A stretch of 64,000 nucleotides of DNA from UBA8437 sp964646205 (GCA_964646205.1 CAZYAZ010000018.1:1-64000); one strand, 5' to 3'. Positions 49,397-57,720 are shown, counted from the stretch's first letter. Numbers and translations: made by a program. Notes: generated from the sequence alone by a model not told the origin.

Positions 49397-49768
49397 TCAC
49401 CCTGCCGGAGTGGCCGTGAACGGCTCGATGGAACGCACCGTGGCCGTGTAGCCGAGTTGTTCGGCCGCGTGGACCAGAACATCGAGATCGCAAGCCGAGG
49501 CGTCGACGAAAAGAGTCGCAGTTCGATCTCGCACACTGACGGTGGCTGGTGGTTGGGACCTCACGCACGGCAAGGCGGCAAAGACTCGCTCGAGCCTTGG
49601 ACGTCAGTCACGTGGTCAACTGGCACCGGGCACGAACAGGACGATCTTTGCGACTCCGGAATTCGGCAACGAGGTAGGCACCAGCGGCACGTTGGGCGGC
49701 GGACTGTCCCCACAGCCCAACCCCAGCGACGCCACAATCAGCAACATCAATCGCCAGTTTCGCCACAT
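49397..49768 (-). CDS. Candidate selenoprotein: HMA-fold lipoprotein with two in-frame UGA codons
   Basis: Read from ATG 49768 (GGAAA upstream) to TGA 49397, the frame holds 123 residues if UGA at codons 51 (49616-49618) and 55 (49604-49606) is decoded. The N-terminus is lipoprotein-like (LLIVASLGLGC, Cys19). Then comes an HMA-like beta-alpha-beta-beta-alpha-beta order: KIVLFVPGAS-U-PRD-U, helix RPRLERVFAALPCV, strands TVSVRD and RTATLFVDA, helix DLDVLVHAAEQLGY, strand TATVRS. The second UGA falls where the second metal Cys of GMTCxxC sits relative to the helix; the first is one residue farther than in CxxC. There is no other stop or frame change. It could instead be a pseudogene. If real, it is an exported metal- or redox-active lipoprotein. 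Confidence 0.55.
49579..49599 (-). promoter_or_regulatory. SECIS-like hairpin after the in-frame UGA codons
   Basis: On the minus strand CAAGG-CUC pairs with GAG-(U)-CUUUG around the tetraloop GAGC: eight pairs, one of them G-U, with a single bulged U on the 3' arm. It starts four bases after the second UGA and about 16 after the first. The loop begins with G, as bacterial SECIS loops usually do. The loop is closer to the second UGA than usual and the bulge is on the other arm from E. coli fdhF. Confidence 0.4.
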
Positions 49769-50116
49769 GGTGTTTTCCACTCGAAAAACCAGAGGACAAC
49801 TCCCGCGTGCAGTCCAACAATCCGGTCACAGCAATTCCGCATTGCCCAAGGCCAGGCTGGCCAGCGAACCGGCCACCAGAAAGCGGCGTCGAGTCCACCT
49901 TCGATTGCGCCGCACCGGCCGCTCCCACAACCCGATTCACTCCCCCCAAGATTGTTCACGAGATCAACTCGTAATGGCGGAGCCTCTGGACCATGGTATC
50001 ATCGGCAACCAAACCCTCCTATTCGGTTTTTCCGATTCAGGGGAATCGCCCCAGCCACGTCCTCTTCCACCGCCATGGCCACTCGACACCGATCCTCACT
50101 CACGGACGTCCGATTG
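49769..50116. promoter_or_regulatory. Spacer between HMA lipoprotein and second LRR lipoprotein
   Basis: About 350 bases between two divergent starts. Apart from the short Tat-leader-like frame on the minus strand I see no supported gene. The plus-strand promoter of the LRR gene at 50117 must lie in its right part. No clear hexamers were identified. Confidence 0.4.
49826..49930 (-). other. Short Tat-leader-like open frame
   Basis: From TTG 49930 or GTG 49915 a 29-34 residue peptide contains RRWTRRRFLVAGSLASLALG, the classic twin-arginine plus hydrophobic leader, but ends at UGA 49826-49828 directly after it. The UGA is in frame with the HMA lipoprotein ATG 20 codons downstream, and the next codons read PDCWTARGSC. 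It may be a remnant of a Tat-exported protein, a small membrane peptide, or part of a longer UGA-containing gene. Confidence 0.3.
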
Positions 50117-50854
50117 ATGAACTGGCATAGCTTCACGGTTTTGATTGTGCTGCTGATCAATCTGGGACTTCTCGGATGTGGCAGCGGCCAGCAAAACGCC
50201 GTCAACACATTCCAGTCGCTCAATGCCGGCGTGGTTCTCGATGAAAAGGGAGCGGTCACCGAGTTGAGTTTATTCAACACCCAGACCACCGATGCCGACA
50301 TGGTCCATGCCAGGCATCTCTCCGAACTGACCACACTCTATGTGGGTGGTGAGATCGGTGACGAGGGCCTGTCCCACATCAAGGGGCTGACCAAACTGAA
50401 GGTCATCGACTGCACCTTCAACACGAAAATCACCGACATCGGGGTGGCTCACATGGAAGGGCTGGTCCAGTTGGAAGGCCTTTCACTGGCTGACACTCAA
50501 GTGACCGACATCGGCCTTTCGTACCTGAAGAAAATGAAGTCTCTCCAGGGCCTGACCCTCGCCGACACGAAGATCACCGACATCGGCCTGTCTCACATCA
50601 AGGATCTGGTGAAAATTGAACGCCTGGGACTTTCGAGCACAAAAATCACCGACAACGGACTGGCTCATCTCAGCAAGCTCACCAATCTGACTGGACTCAC
50701 CGTCGCCACGACCAACATCACTGACGAGGGGTTGAAGCACCTGGAGCCGCTGAAAAATCTGCAGGTTCTCGACGTGTCCAAGACGAAGGTGACCGAGGAG
50801 GGAGTGGCTTACCTGAAGAAGACATTTCCTGGTTGCCGAATCAACTTTCGCTGA
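50117..50854 (+). CDS. Leucine-rich-repeat lipoprotein
   Basis: 245 residues from ATG 50117, a real start inside a much longer spurious upstream extension. Lipobox LGLLGC gives a lipidated Cys near residue 21. About seven regular LRRs follow, several near-identical: TQVTDIGLSYLKKMKSLQGL, TKITDIGLSHIKDLVKIERL and TNITDEGLKHLEPLKNLQVL. The C-terminal cap is YLKKTFPGCRINFR. It is more regular than the LRR lipoprotein at 48208 but shares the ITDxGL core, so the two are probably paralogues. Expected to be a surface or periplasmic binding protein; the partner is unknown. Confidence 0.88.
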   Translation: MNWHSFTVLIVLLINLGLLGCGSGQQNAVNTFQSLNAGVVLDEKGAVTELSLFNTQTTDADMVHARHLSELTTLYVGGEIGDEGLSHIKGLTKLKVIDCTFNTKITDIGVAHMEGLVQLEGLSLADTQVTDIGLSYLKKMKSLQGLTLADTKITDIGLSHIKDLVKIERLGLSSTKITDNGLAHLSKLTNLTGLTVATTNITDEGLKHLEPLKNLQVLDVSKTKVTEEGVAYLKKTFPGCRINFR

Positions 50855-50872
50855 GACGCCGCGGCAACCGAT

Positions 50873-50908
50873 GGGCGTTTCGCCCCGCGTCCCGGACGTC
50901 TGCGGGAC
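50873..50908. terminator. Two hairpins between convergent genes
   Basis: GGGCG-TTT-CGCCC (50873-50885) and GTCCCG-8 nt-CGGGAC (50889-50908) lie in the 60-nt gap between the LRR stop and the stop of the convergent membrane protein. Both stems are perfect, but no T-tract follows. Confidence 0.4.
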
Positions 50909-50914
50909 CGGCGA

Positions 50915-51814
50915 TCAACCTCGCTCGAGCCGTTCCCGGAGCGCCGTGAAACACCCGAACCCATCTTCAAAGACGGATTTGAATTCGGCCGGTTCAACAA
51001 GTTTCTTGGGGCGGTAGACGATAAACGAACCGGACCGGGTCTCGAATGACCAACCCGAACGCGCGGCAAAAAAGTCCAGCAACGCGCTGTCAAAGAATTC
51101 GCGGGTCTGTTCGGCCATGTCGGATTGCAGTACGAATTGTTGTGAGAACGCCAGGTGTTCTTCGAAATCGATATCCTGCAACCCCAGCATCTGACCGACC
51201 CGGTCAAACATCCGCTCGGGTCGCATGCGGAACTCGGGCAGGTTCAACAAGGCCGATTGCATCGCCACAACCGTCTGCCGAAGGACACGTCGATTTTTGC
51301 CGTAACCTGTGATGTAGCGGTAGTCGAAGATCCGCAACTCCACCTCGTCGGTTCCACCAACGCAGACGTTGGTCAACTGGCCCTTGCGACCCTTGTTCAA
51401 CAGCGGAAACTGTCCCAGTTGCACCTTCAGGGACTCTTCTCCCTCCGGAGAAAACTCGAGATTCAATTCGGCAGCCACGCCCGAAAGTGTCTCGGTCCGT
51501 TTTTTTGCGTTCGCTCGACGCACCAGGAAGATGATCAGCAGAATAATCGGGATAACAATCCAGCTGCCGCAACAAAACAAAAGGCCAATCAAGTCCTCCC
51601 GGTTGTTCTCATCGCCGCCCCCCCTCTTGTCGTCCGGCTGGCGAGCCTCATCGCCAGCCTCTTCTGGTGCCTCACCACTCTCCTCACCGGCTCCACCGGC
51701 TTCACTGGCGGTGGCCGCCGGAACAGCCTCCGCAGCGTCAACCGGTTCGGAGACGTCCTGCGCGCAGACAAGAGCGGGGAATGCCAACAGTATCAACCAG
51801 GTCAGCCGTTTCAC
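50915..51814 (-). CDS. Hypothetical secreted/membrane protein with acidic linker
   Basis: 299 residues from GTG 51814 (GGAG six bases upstream). A signal peptide RLTWLILLAFPALVCA is followed by an Ala/Glu/Asp-rich low-complexity stretch (about 20-70). One strong membrane helix follows (about 78-100, FCCGSWIVIPIILLIIFLV), then a cytoplasmic-type soluble domain with FDYRYITGYGKNRR and FETRSGSFIVYRP. The C-terminal domain resembles uncharacterised proteins that follow a single membrane helix; I do not recognise a named family. It is 31 nt downstream of the sulfatase at 51846 on the same strand and may be co-transcribed. Confidence 0.75.
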   Translation of the reverse strand: MKRLTWLILLAFPALVCAQDVSEPVDAAEAVPAATASEAGGAGEESGEAPEEAGDEARQPDDKRGGGDENNREDLIGLLFCCGSWIVIPIILLIIFLVRRANAKKRTETLSGVAAELNLEFSPEGEESLKVQLGQFPLLNKGRKGQLTNVCVGGTDEVELRIFDYRYITGYGKNRRVLRQTVVAMQSALLNLPEFRMRPERMFDRVGQMLGLQDIDFEEHLAFSQQFVLQSDMAEQTREFFDSALLDFFAARSGWSFETRSGSFIVYRPKKLVEPAEFKSVFEDGFGCFTALRERLERG

Positions 51815-51845
51815 GATATTCTCCAGCACAAACAGCAAGCGGGAT

Positions 51846-53444
51846 TCAGTTGCGATCCACGCGGTATTTCTTCTGCCACTCGGCCGGCATCACACTGACG
51901 TCCGAGTTGTCCCGATAACGAGTCCGCAGATTCTCCAGTCCTCGCTTCAATTCGGCAATCGTATCGGCGTACTTTGGCTTGCCGTAGAGATTCTTTAACT
52001 CGTCGGGATCTTTCTTCAGGTCATACAATTCCCACTCGCCGAACTGGTAAAAGCGGATCAACTTGTAGCGAGACGTCCGGATCCCGTAGTGCTTGGCCAC
52101 CATGTGGTAACTCGGAAATTCGAAGTAGTGGTAGTACAGCGAGTCCCGCCACCGGGGTGACTCGCCCTTGAGCAACGGCACCAGCGAACGCCCCTGCATG
52201 TCGTCGGGCACCTGGACACCGGCGACGTCCAGGAACGTTTCAGCATAGTCGAGGTTCTGGACCAGGTCGGTGTTGACCGACCCCGGCCTGGTGACTCCCG
52301 GCCAGCGAACAATCAGCGGCATCTTCATCGACTCGTCGTACATCCACCGCTTGTCATACCACCCGTGATCTCCGAGATAGAAACCCTGATCGGAGGAATA
52401 AATCACTATGGTGTTCTTCTCGAGCCCCGACGATTTCAGATACTCCATGAGTCGACCGACGCTCTCGTCAACTCCCTTGATACACCTCAGGTAGTTGCGG
52501 ATGTACCGCTGGTACTTCCAGCGAACGAATTTCTTGCCAGTCAGCCCGTCGCGAACCAGTTTCGCGTTTTGATCGGCGAACCCCGCTTTCCACGCGGCCA
52601 GTTGTGCGGGCGTCATCTTCATCAGGTTCCGGAAACCCGACTTGTCGACCGACCGGCCTTTGTTGGGATCCCAGCCATTGACCGGTGGCCCGAAAAGGTC
52701 ATAGACGATGTTCAGGTGCCCATCCACCTCCATCTCCTGGTGCCGTGCCGGGCTGGCATTGTCCTTCCAGCGGTCAAACAACGTGGGGGGCTCGGGGATC
52801 TTGATGTCGTTGTACAGCGAGAGGTGCCGTAGCGCCGGCATCCAGGTGCGATGCGGCGCCTTGTGCTGACACATCAGCATGAAAGGCTTGCCCGAGTCTT
52901 TCCGGTTCTTGAGCCAGTCGAGTGCCATGTCGGTGACAAGATCGGTGCAGTGACCGTCAATCCGTTTCCGCCCCTCGACGGTCTTGAAGTCGGGATTGTA
53001 GTACTGGCCCTGGCCCGGAAGGATCTGCCAATGGTCAAACCCCTGCGGATCCGACGAGAGGTGCCACTTGCCAATCATCGCCGTCTGGTAGCCGACCTGC
53101 TGCAGCAACTTGGGAAATGTCTGCTGCGAGCCGTTGAACTTGTTGCCGTTCCGCATGAAGCCATTCAGGTGGCTGTGCTTGCCGGTCAGGATCACGGCCC
53201 GGCTGGGACCACAGATCGAGTTCGTACAGAAGCTGTTCTGAAACAGCATTCCCTGGCGAGCCAACCGGTCAATATTGGGAGTCGGATTGACCGACTTCAG
53301 CCAACCGCCGTAAGCGCCGATTGCGTGGGGAGCGTGGTCGTCGCTGAAAATGAACAACACGTTGGGGCGTTCGGCCGACAGGGCCGGTCCAACCGTGATG
53401 ACCAACAACACCAACACCCGCAACAGGCAAGAACGAATCAACAT
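51846..53444 (-). CDS. Secreted sulfatase, Cys-type (iduronate/GlcNAc-6-sulfatase-like)
   Basis: 532 residues from ATG 53444 (GGGGAG about ten bases upstream). Signal peptide LIRSCLLRVLVLLVITVGPA. Active-site blocks: NVLFIFSDDHAPHAIGAYGG, formylglycine motif CGPSRAVILTGK (CxPSR), MIGKWHLSSDPQGFDHW, and IYSSDQGFYLGDHGW for the C-terminal metal site. The C-terminal GEWELYDLKKDPDELKNLY is typical of sulfatases acting on glycosaminoglycan-like sugars. Probable role: periplasmic or extracellular removal of sulfate from complex polysaccharides. Belongs to a different subgroup from the sulfatase at 46597. Confidence 0.93.
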   Translation of the reverse strand: MLIRSCLLRVLVLLVITVGPALSAERPNVLFIFSDDHAPHAIGAYGGWLKSVNPTPNIDRLARQGMLFQNSFCTNSICGPSRAVILTGKHSHLNGFMRNGNKFNGSQQTFPKLLQQVGYQTAMIGKWHLSSDPQGFDHWQILPGQGQYYNPDFKTVEGRKRIDGHCTDLVTDMALDWLKNRKDSGKPFMLMCQHKAPHRTWMPALRHLSLYNDIKIPEPPTLFDRWKDNASPARHQEMEVDGHLNIVYDLFGPPVNGWDPNKGRSVDKSGFRNLMKMTPAQLAAWKAGFADQNAKLVRDGLTGKKFVRWKYQRYIRNYLRCIKGVDESVGRLMEYLKSSGLEKNTIVIYSSDQGFYLGDHGWYDKRWMYDESMKMPLIVRWPGVTRPGSVNTDLVQNLDYAETFLDVAGVQVPDDMQGRSLVPLLKGESPRWRDSLYYHYFEFPSYHMVAKHYGIRTSRYKLIRFYQFGEWELYDLKKDPDELKNLYGKPKYADTIAELKRGLENLRTRYRDNSDVSVMPAEWQKKYRVDRN

Positions 53445-53512
53445 GAACAAACAACTCCCCGCAAAATCACGCCATCATCAGTGGTCTTGAACAATCGAAA
53501 AACAACCCGGGA

Positions 53513-54340
53513 CTATTCCCACTCGTTGATCTGTGTCCCGGCACCGGGTCCGGTCTCGGAGATGCCGCCATCCAGTTGATAACCCCCCACATCCGAATTG
53601 GGACCTGCCTGAAATTCACCTTCAGCGGTGGCGAAATCCGGTCCGGGAAAAATGCGTCGATACAGCAACGCCTGTGTGAATAACGAGACCGGAATCACCA
53701 GCAGGATCGGCAAATAACACAGCAGCACGGCCAACATCGAGACGAGCGTATTGAGCACCGTCAATCTGAACACGTTCCCGAAGTTGGCCCAGGCAGCACG
53801 AACACTGAGCTTGACCGCTTCCCACCCCGAGAGGTTGTAGTCGACGATCAGTGGATAGGAGAACACGAACAACATCGACACAAACACCATCGCCAGGATC
53901 GCGAACAGGTACCCAACGAGGAGCACCAAAATCAACGCACCACCGGCCGCTTCTCCACCGTTTTCGGCTGCTGCTGCCGAAGCGATGATTCCGATGAAAA
54001 ACAGGATCCCAACCGGGATCGCGATCACCAGGGACAGTCCCACCATGACCAGCGTGGCAACCAGGCTGTCGATAAAAAAGTCGAACCCCTTGAAGAGCAT
54101 TGCGAAAGTCGGACTCTCGTTGTCCATCATCGCAAAGAAGCAGATAAATATCCCACACATCATCGGCCCCATCAGCACCGCCATCGGTGCGGCGCCACCC
54201 ACGATCATGCCAACCACGCAAATCCCCAGCGTGATCCAGAAGTACTGCGGCCAGAGGATGCCCCACGCCTGCCCCCACAACTGGCGAGAACTGACCCGGT
54301 CAGTACGAAAACCGATCTCGCTTCCCTCTCCGCGACTCAT
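53513..54340 (-). CDS. Polytopic membrane protein of unknown function
   Basis: 275 residues from ATG 54340 (GAGG seven bases upstream). A short N-terminal cytoplasmic part contains LWGQAWGILWPQYF, followed by about five or six membrane segments (ICVVGMIVGGAAPMAVLMG; LVMVGLSLVIAIPVGILFFI; LILVLLVGYLFAILAMVFVS; VLNTLVSMLAVLLCYLPILL). Loops include DYNLSGWEAVKLSVRAAWAN, a pattern seen in uncharacterised glycerophosphodiesterase-membrane/DUF-type families. The C-terminal tail (about 240-275) is Gly/Asp-rich. No transport motif is visible. It sits between a sulfatase and a ceramidase-like gene on the same strand. Confidence 0.8.
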   Translation of the reverse strand: MSRGEGSEIGFRTDRVSSRQLWGQAWGILWPQYFWITLGICVVGMIVGGAAPMAVLMGPMMCGIFICFFAMMDNESPTFAMLFKGFDFFIDSLVATLVMVGLSLVIAIPVGILFFIGIIASAAAAENGGEAAGGALILVLLVGYLFAILAMVFVSMLFVFSYPLIVDYNLSGWEAVKLSVRAAWANFGNVFRLTVLNTLVSMLAVLLCYLPILLVIPVSLFTQALLYRRIFPGPDFATAEGEFQAGPNSDVGGYQLDGGISETGPGAGTQINEWE

Positions 54341-54456
54341 CACGAGACCTCACTGTGTTTTTTTCGATCCCCGAATCGTCAAATCGGGATAACTTCCTCG
54401 CCACACGGAACAACACGATTCTACCACGCCATCCACCGAGACCAAGCACGGACCGG

Positions 54457-55893
54457 TCAACGACCACGCGGCCTGGAATTTCGTGCCAGCAATCCGGCGA
54501 TCGCCTTGAGCAACCGACCCTCACATGGACCGGCCAGGGCCCAGGTCTGCTCGTATCCCCCCTGGTCGGTGAAGATCCTGTCCCCACCGATATAACTCAT
54601 CCCGCAGTCCCCGAATCCGGCAACAGCGACAAAGGACCCCGGGGCCATTTTTTGAGCCGCCAACTGATATTCGACAAACGGTTCACCCGGCAGATGCACG
54701 ATCTGTACCGGCCCGATCGCCAGTCGGTACAGCAACACGCTGTCTCCATCGTCGACTCGTTGATTCCACGCCAGGGTGATGGCCGCTTTGAGCTTCTGCG
54801 AGTCACTGGACTTGGGATTGGCCAACACGTTTCGGCAATACTCGCTGGAAAAAGTCGGTTCACGACGTCTGCCAAAACGCACCGGCACGCTTTTCCAATC
54901 AAAGCCATCAACCTGGTGACTTTTGACCCGCTTCACCGACTGACGCATCCCCCGATCGAGTCGTTGGACCAACCGGTCCCGCGCCGCTGCTGTTCCGTCG
55001 TTGTACTTGCCAAAGGCCACGTCACCCCCGCACCCGGTGAAATAGACCTGAAACACCCCGGTCTCTTTCTGCAACCGCTCACGGACGATCCCCGGAACGT
55101 CGTAGGTCAGACGGCGATCCCCGTAGAAGCTCTGTGGGTGAGTCGCGTAGTAATGCAATTGCACGACGGCCTGCTCGCCATCGGACAACGTGACCGTCTT
55201 GAGCCACGGATCGATTCGCCCCTCCGGCAGCGCCCGCAGTGCCGGATCCTTGGTACTGCTCATCCGGGCGGTGATCGCCCCATCCTTCTGCAACAACCGT
55301 CGACTGGAAGCCATCCGCTCAATCCGGGCCTGGCTGGTCCCGACATGCGTCACCCGCCGAGACCCTGGCACGGCCGACCGGACAGCGCGGGCGATCCGAT
55401 CGGCCACAGACTTGAGATAAGCCGCCGTGGCAATCCGTCTCGGACTGTCGACGGGCAGCATCAGCACCTGGGCATTGGGATCCAGCGCAGGAGCGGTGTG
55501 CTGGTGCAGGCAATGCAGGCTGACTCGAGACGGAACTGTCCCGGCCGCCTCGGCGATCCGGGCCTGCAGCAGGGAAAACGCATCGTTATGGAATTCCATC
55601 CAGTCAATCGCGCACAGGACCACCGGCTGTCCCGAGCCACGAAGCACGATGCCCTTGGCCAGTAGCGGATGTTCCCTGGTGCGGGCTGCGGAAATGAATC
55701 CCAGTCCCACCGGTTGGTTCAACGGCGGCGAGACATCGACGACAAAAGTGGCGACGACCAACGAGGGCCTCGCGACACCGGTCTTCTCGGCCGCGCGAAG
55801 GGTGGCCACACGCCACGGAGTTGCCCCACCGACACCCAGCAGCGCGGCGATCAAAAACAGGCACCAATTCCTGGAAGAACAAGGCCCACGCAT
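54457..55893 (-). CDS. Neutral/alkaline ceramidase-like secreted hydrolase
   Basis: 478 residues from ATG 55893, preceded by a purine-rich GGGAGGGGG. Signal sequence CLFLIAALLGVGGATPW. Neutral-ceramidase-type zinc-site blocks: SLHCLHQHTAP (His-x-His region), LHYYATHPQSF and YFTGCGGDVAFGKYN. The family hydrolyses ceramide in characterised members, but many bacterial relatives have unknown substrates and this one is more divergent than the copy at 60940. It lacks the C-terminal ceramidase domain. Divergent from the alpha/beta hydrolase gene at 56015. Confidence 0.82.
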   Translation of the reverse strand: MRGPCSSRNWCLFLIAALLGVGGATPWRVATLRAAEKTGVARPSLVVATFVVDVSPPLNQPVGLGFISAARTREHPLLAKGIVLRGSGQPVVLCAIDWMEFHNDAFSLLQARIAEAAGTVPSRVSLHCLHQHTAPALDPNAQVLMLPVDSPRRIATAAYLKSVADRIARAVRSAVPGSRRVTHVGTSQARIERMASSRRLLQKDGAITARMSSTKDPALRALPEGRIDPWLKTVTLSDGEQAVVQLHYYATHPQSFYGDRRLTYDVPGIVRERLQKETGVFQVYFTGCGGDVAFGKYNDGTAAARDRLVQRLDRGMRQSVKRVKSHQVDGFDWKSVPVRFGRRREPTFSSEYCRNVLANPKSSDSQKLKAAITLAWNQRVDDGDSVLLYRLAIGPVQIVHLPGEPFVEYQLAAQKMAPGSFVAVAGFGDCGMSYIGGDRIFTDQGGYEQTWALAGPCEGRLLKAIAGLLARNSRPRGR

Positions 55894-56014
55894 CAATCCC
55901 CCTCCCTCTCACGTCGACACGACCACTGGACAGCCTCTTGCACAGACGGATGATAGAGAACATCCCGGCCCAATGCTCATCATCGCTGGCCGCTTCTCTT
56001 TGCCTGATGCAACG

Positions 56015-57001
56015 ATGGTCTCAACAACTCCGCAATCACGATCTCTCGCACATCCCCCCCGACTCTTGATCGCCCTGGTGACCATGTCCACGCTCTCCCA
56101 CTCTACTGTCGCCGGGGCACCACCAGACATTTCGTCTGTCCCTCCGGATCTCACGCTTCCCCAACTGTCGGCCGGCCCCGCCGGTCCCGGCAAGCGAATC
56201 AAGGAAGTGCTATCCGGATACGAGAAAACCGATCTCTACCACGTCACCTGGCTCCCAACCGACTGGAAACGAGACGGGCAACACCCGGTGATCATCGAAC
56301 TGGCCGGCAACGGCCCCTACCGCAACGGGTTTGGCGATGTCAGCACCGGATACCCCGAGGGGAGCAAGCTGGGCTACGGAATCTCGGGTGGTCAGCAGTT
56401 CATCTGGATCTGCCTGCCATTTGTCAACGACACCGGCACCGGGATCGCAACCAGTTGGTGGGGCAAGCGACCCGGGTACGACCCACAACCGACCCTTCGC
56501 TACATCAAGCAGGCCGTTCCCGAATTGTGTCGACGCCACGGCGGCGATCCCGGTCGGGTCATACTCGTCGGTTTTTCCCGCGGAGCCATCGCCTGCAACT
56601 ACATCGGACTCTACGACGAGGACATCGCCAAGCTGTGGACGGCCATGATTCCCTACAGCCACTATGACGGTGTCTTCGAGAGATGGGGGTACCCCGGAGC
56701 CGACCGTCAATCCGCCCTGGTCCGGCTGAAACGTCTCGGACATCGGCCACAGTTCATCTGCCAGGAGGTCTCGAAGAATCCGGCCACGAGCCTGGACGCG
56801 ACACGACAATATCTTGGCAATGCTGATGTCGACGGGAAGTTCACGTTCCAGTCAACCGGTTTCCGAAACCACAATGACAGTTGGCCACTGAGACCCTCGG
56901 TGGCTCGAAAGGCTCTGCGGCAATGGCTCCGCCGTGTCGTGCGCCTCCCCGGTCCGGGCAAGAGCCTCGACAGCGTACCACCGTTGGATTCCCAACCATG
57001 A
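56015..57001 (+). CDS. Secreted alpha/beta-hydrolase-fold protein
   Basis: About 328 residues from ATG 56015; ATG 55973 is also in frame. The open frame upstream runs antisense to the ceramidase-like gene and is not used. Signal peptide LLIALVTMSTLSHSTVAGA. The nucleophile elbow is VGFSRGAIA, preceded by QHPVIIELAGNGPY (oxyanion region). A His candidate is in FRNHNDSW near the C-terminus. Likely an esterase or carbohydrate-ester hydrolase. Its stop overlaps the start of the AlkD-like gene in ATGA, so both proteins are made together despite unrelated cell locations. Confidence 0.85.
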   Translation: MVSTTPQSRSLAHPPRLLIALVTMSTLSHSTVAGAPPDISSVPPDLTLPQLSAGPAGPGKRIKEVLSGYEKTDLYHVTWLPTDWKRDGQHPVIIELAGNGPYRNGFGDVSTGYPEGSKLGYGISGGQQFIWICLPFVNDTGTGIATSWWGKRPGYDPQPTLRYIKQAVPELCRRHGGDPGRVILVGFSRGAIACNYIGLYDEDIAKLWTAMIPYSHYDGVFERWGYPGADRQSALVRLKRLGHRPQFICQEVSKNPATSLDATRQYLGNADVDGKFTFQSTGFRNHNDSWPLRPSVARKALRQWLRRVVRLPGPGKSLDSVPPLDSQP

Positions 57002-57708
57002 ACACGCTCAAGCAGGTGATGGCCCGACTCAAGACACTCGGCAGCGAACAGACCCGCCGCACGTTCCTCCGGCACGGTGCCCCCGACAACATGTTCGGCG
57101 TCAAGGTGGCCGACTTGAAGACGATCGTCAAACAGATCAAGGGCCAACAGGAACTCGCCCTGGAACTCTACGAAACAGGCAACGCGGACGCTCGATACCT
57201 GGCCGGCCTGGTGGCCGACGGTTCACTGATGACCAGAAAACAACTCGAGTCCTGGTGTCGGAATTCCGACTGGCAGATGATCAGCGAGTACACGATCCCC
57301 TGGGTCACCAGCGAGAGTCGCCACGCCCGCGACCTGGCGATGAAGTGGATCACATCCAAAAAAGAATCGATTGCCTCCAGTGGCTGGAGCACCTACTCGG
57401 CAATCGCATCGGTCCGCGACGACAGCGACCTGGAACTCCCGGAAATCCGGTCCCTGCTCAAACGCGTCGTCGCCGAGATCGACGACGCCCAGAACCGGGT
57501 GCGTTACTCGATGAATGGTTTTGTGATGTCCGTGGGACTCTATGTCGAACCTTGCCTGAAAGCGGCCAGGGCCACGGCCAGGAAGATTGGCAAGGTCACA
57601 GTCCACGTTGGTGACACCTCCTGCAAGGTGCCGCTGGCGACCGAGTACATTGACAAGGCCGAGACTGCCGGTCGGCTGGGAAAAAAACGCAAGACGGCCA
57701 AGTGCTGA
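56998..57708 (+). CDS. DNA-alkylation-repair (AlkD-like HEAT) protein
   Basis: 236 residues, all helical, without a signal. It opens MNTLKQVMARLKTLGSEQTR and FLRHGAPDNMFGVKVADLKT, the N-terminal repeat of the AlkD-like DNA alkylation repair family. Further HEAT-like repeats follow (RYLAGLVADGSLMTRKQLES, ARDLAMKWITSKKESIASSG). The C-terminus continues VHVGDTSCKVPLATEYI and a Lys-rich end. Characterised members are glycosylases removing bulky or cationic alkylated bases; others are non-catalytic. ATG 56998 overlaps the previous stop by four bases. The next gene begins 12 nt downstream. Confidence 0.85.
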   Translation: MNTLKQVMARLKTLGSEQTRRTFLRHGAPDNMFGVKVADLKTIVKQIKGQQELALELYETGNADARYLAGLVADGSLMTRKQLESWCRNSDWQMISEYTIPWVTSESRHARDLAMKWITSKKESIASSGWSTYSAIASVRDDSDLELPEIRSLLKRVVAEIDDAQNRVRYSMNGFVMSVGLYVEPCLKAARATARKIGKVTVHVGDTSCKVPLATEYIDKAETAGRLGKKRKTAKC

Positions 57709-57720
57709 AGCAGCCACACA

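Noticed and set aside
49608..49949. 113-codon minus-strand frame in the LRR spacer
   Set aside because: Overlaps the HMA lipoprotein in another frame; Gly/Ala-rich with no recognisable fold, whereas the UGA-containing frame shows an HMA pattern.
49157..50116. Long N-terminal extension of the second LRR lipoprotein
   Set aside because: The lipoprotein signal at 50117 sets the real start; the extension overlaps the first LRR gene in another frame and has shadow-like composition.
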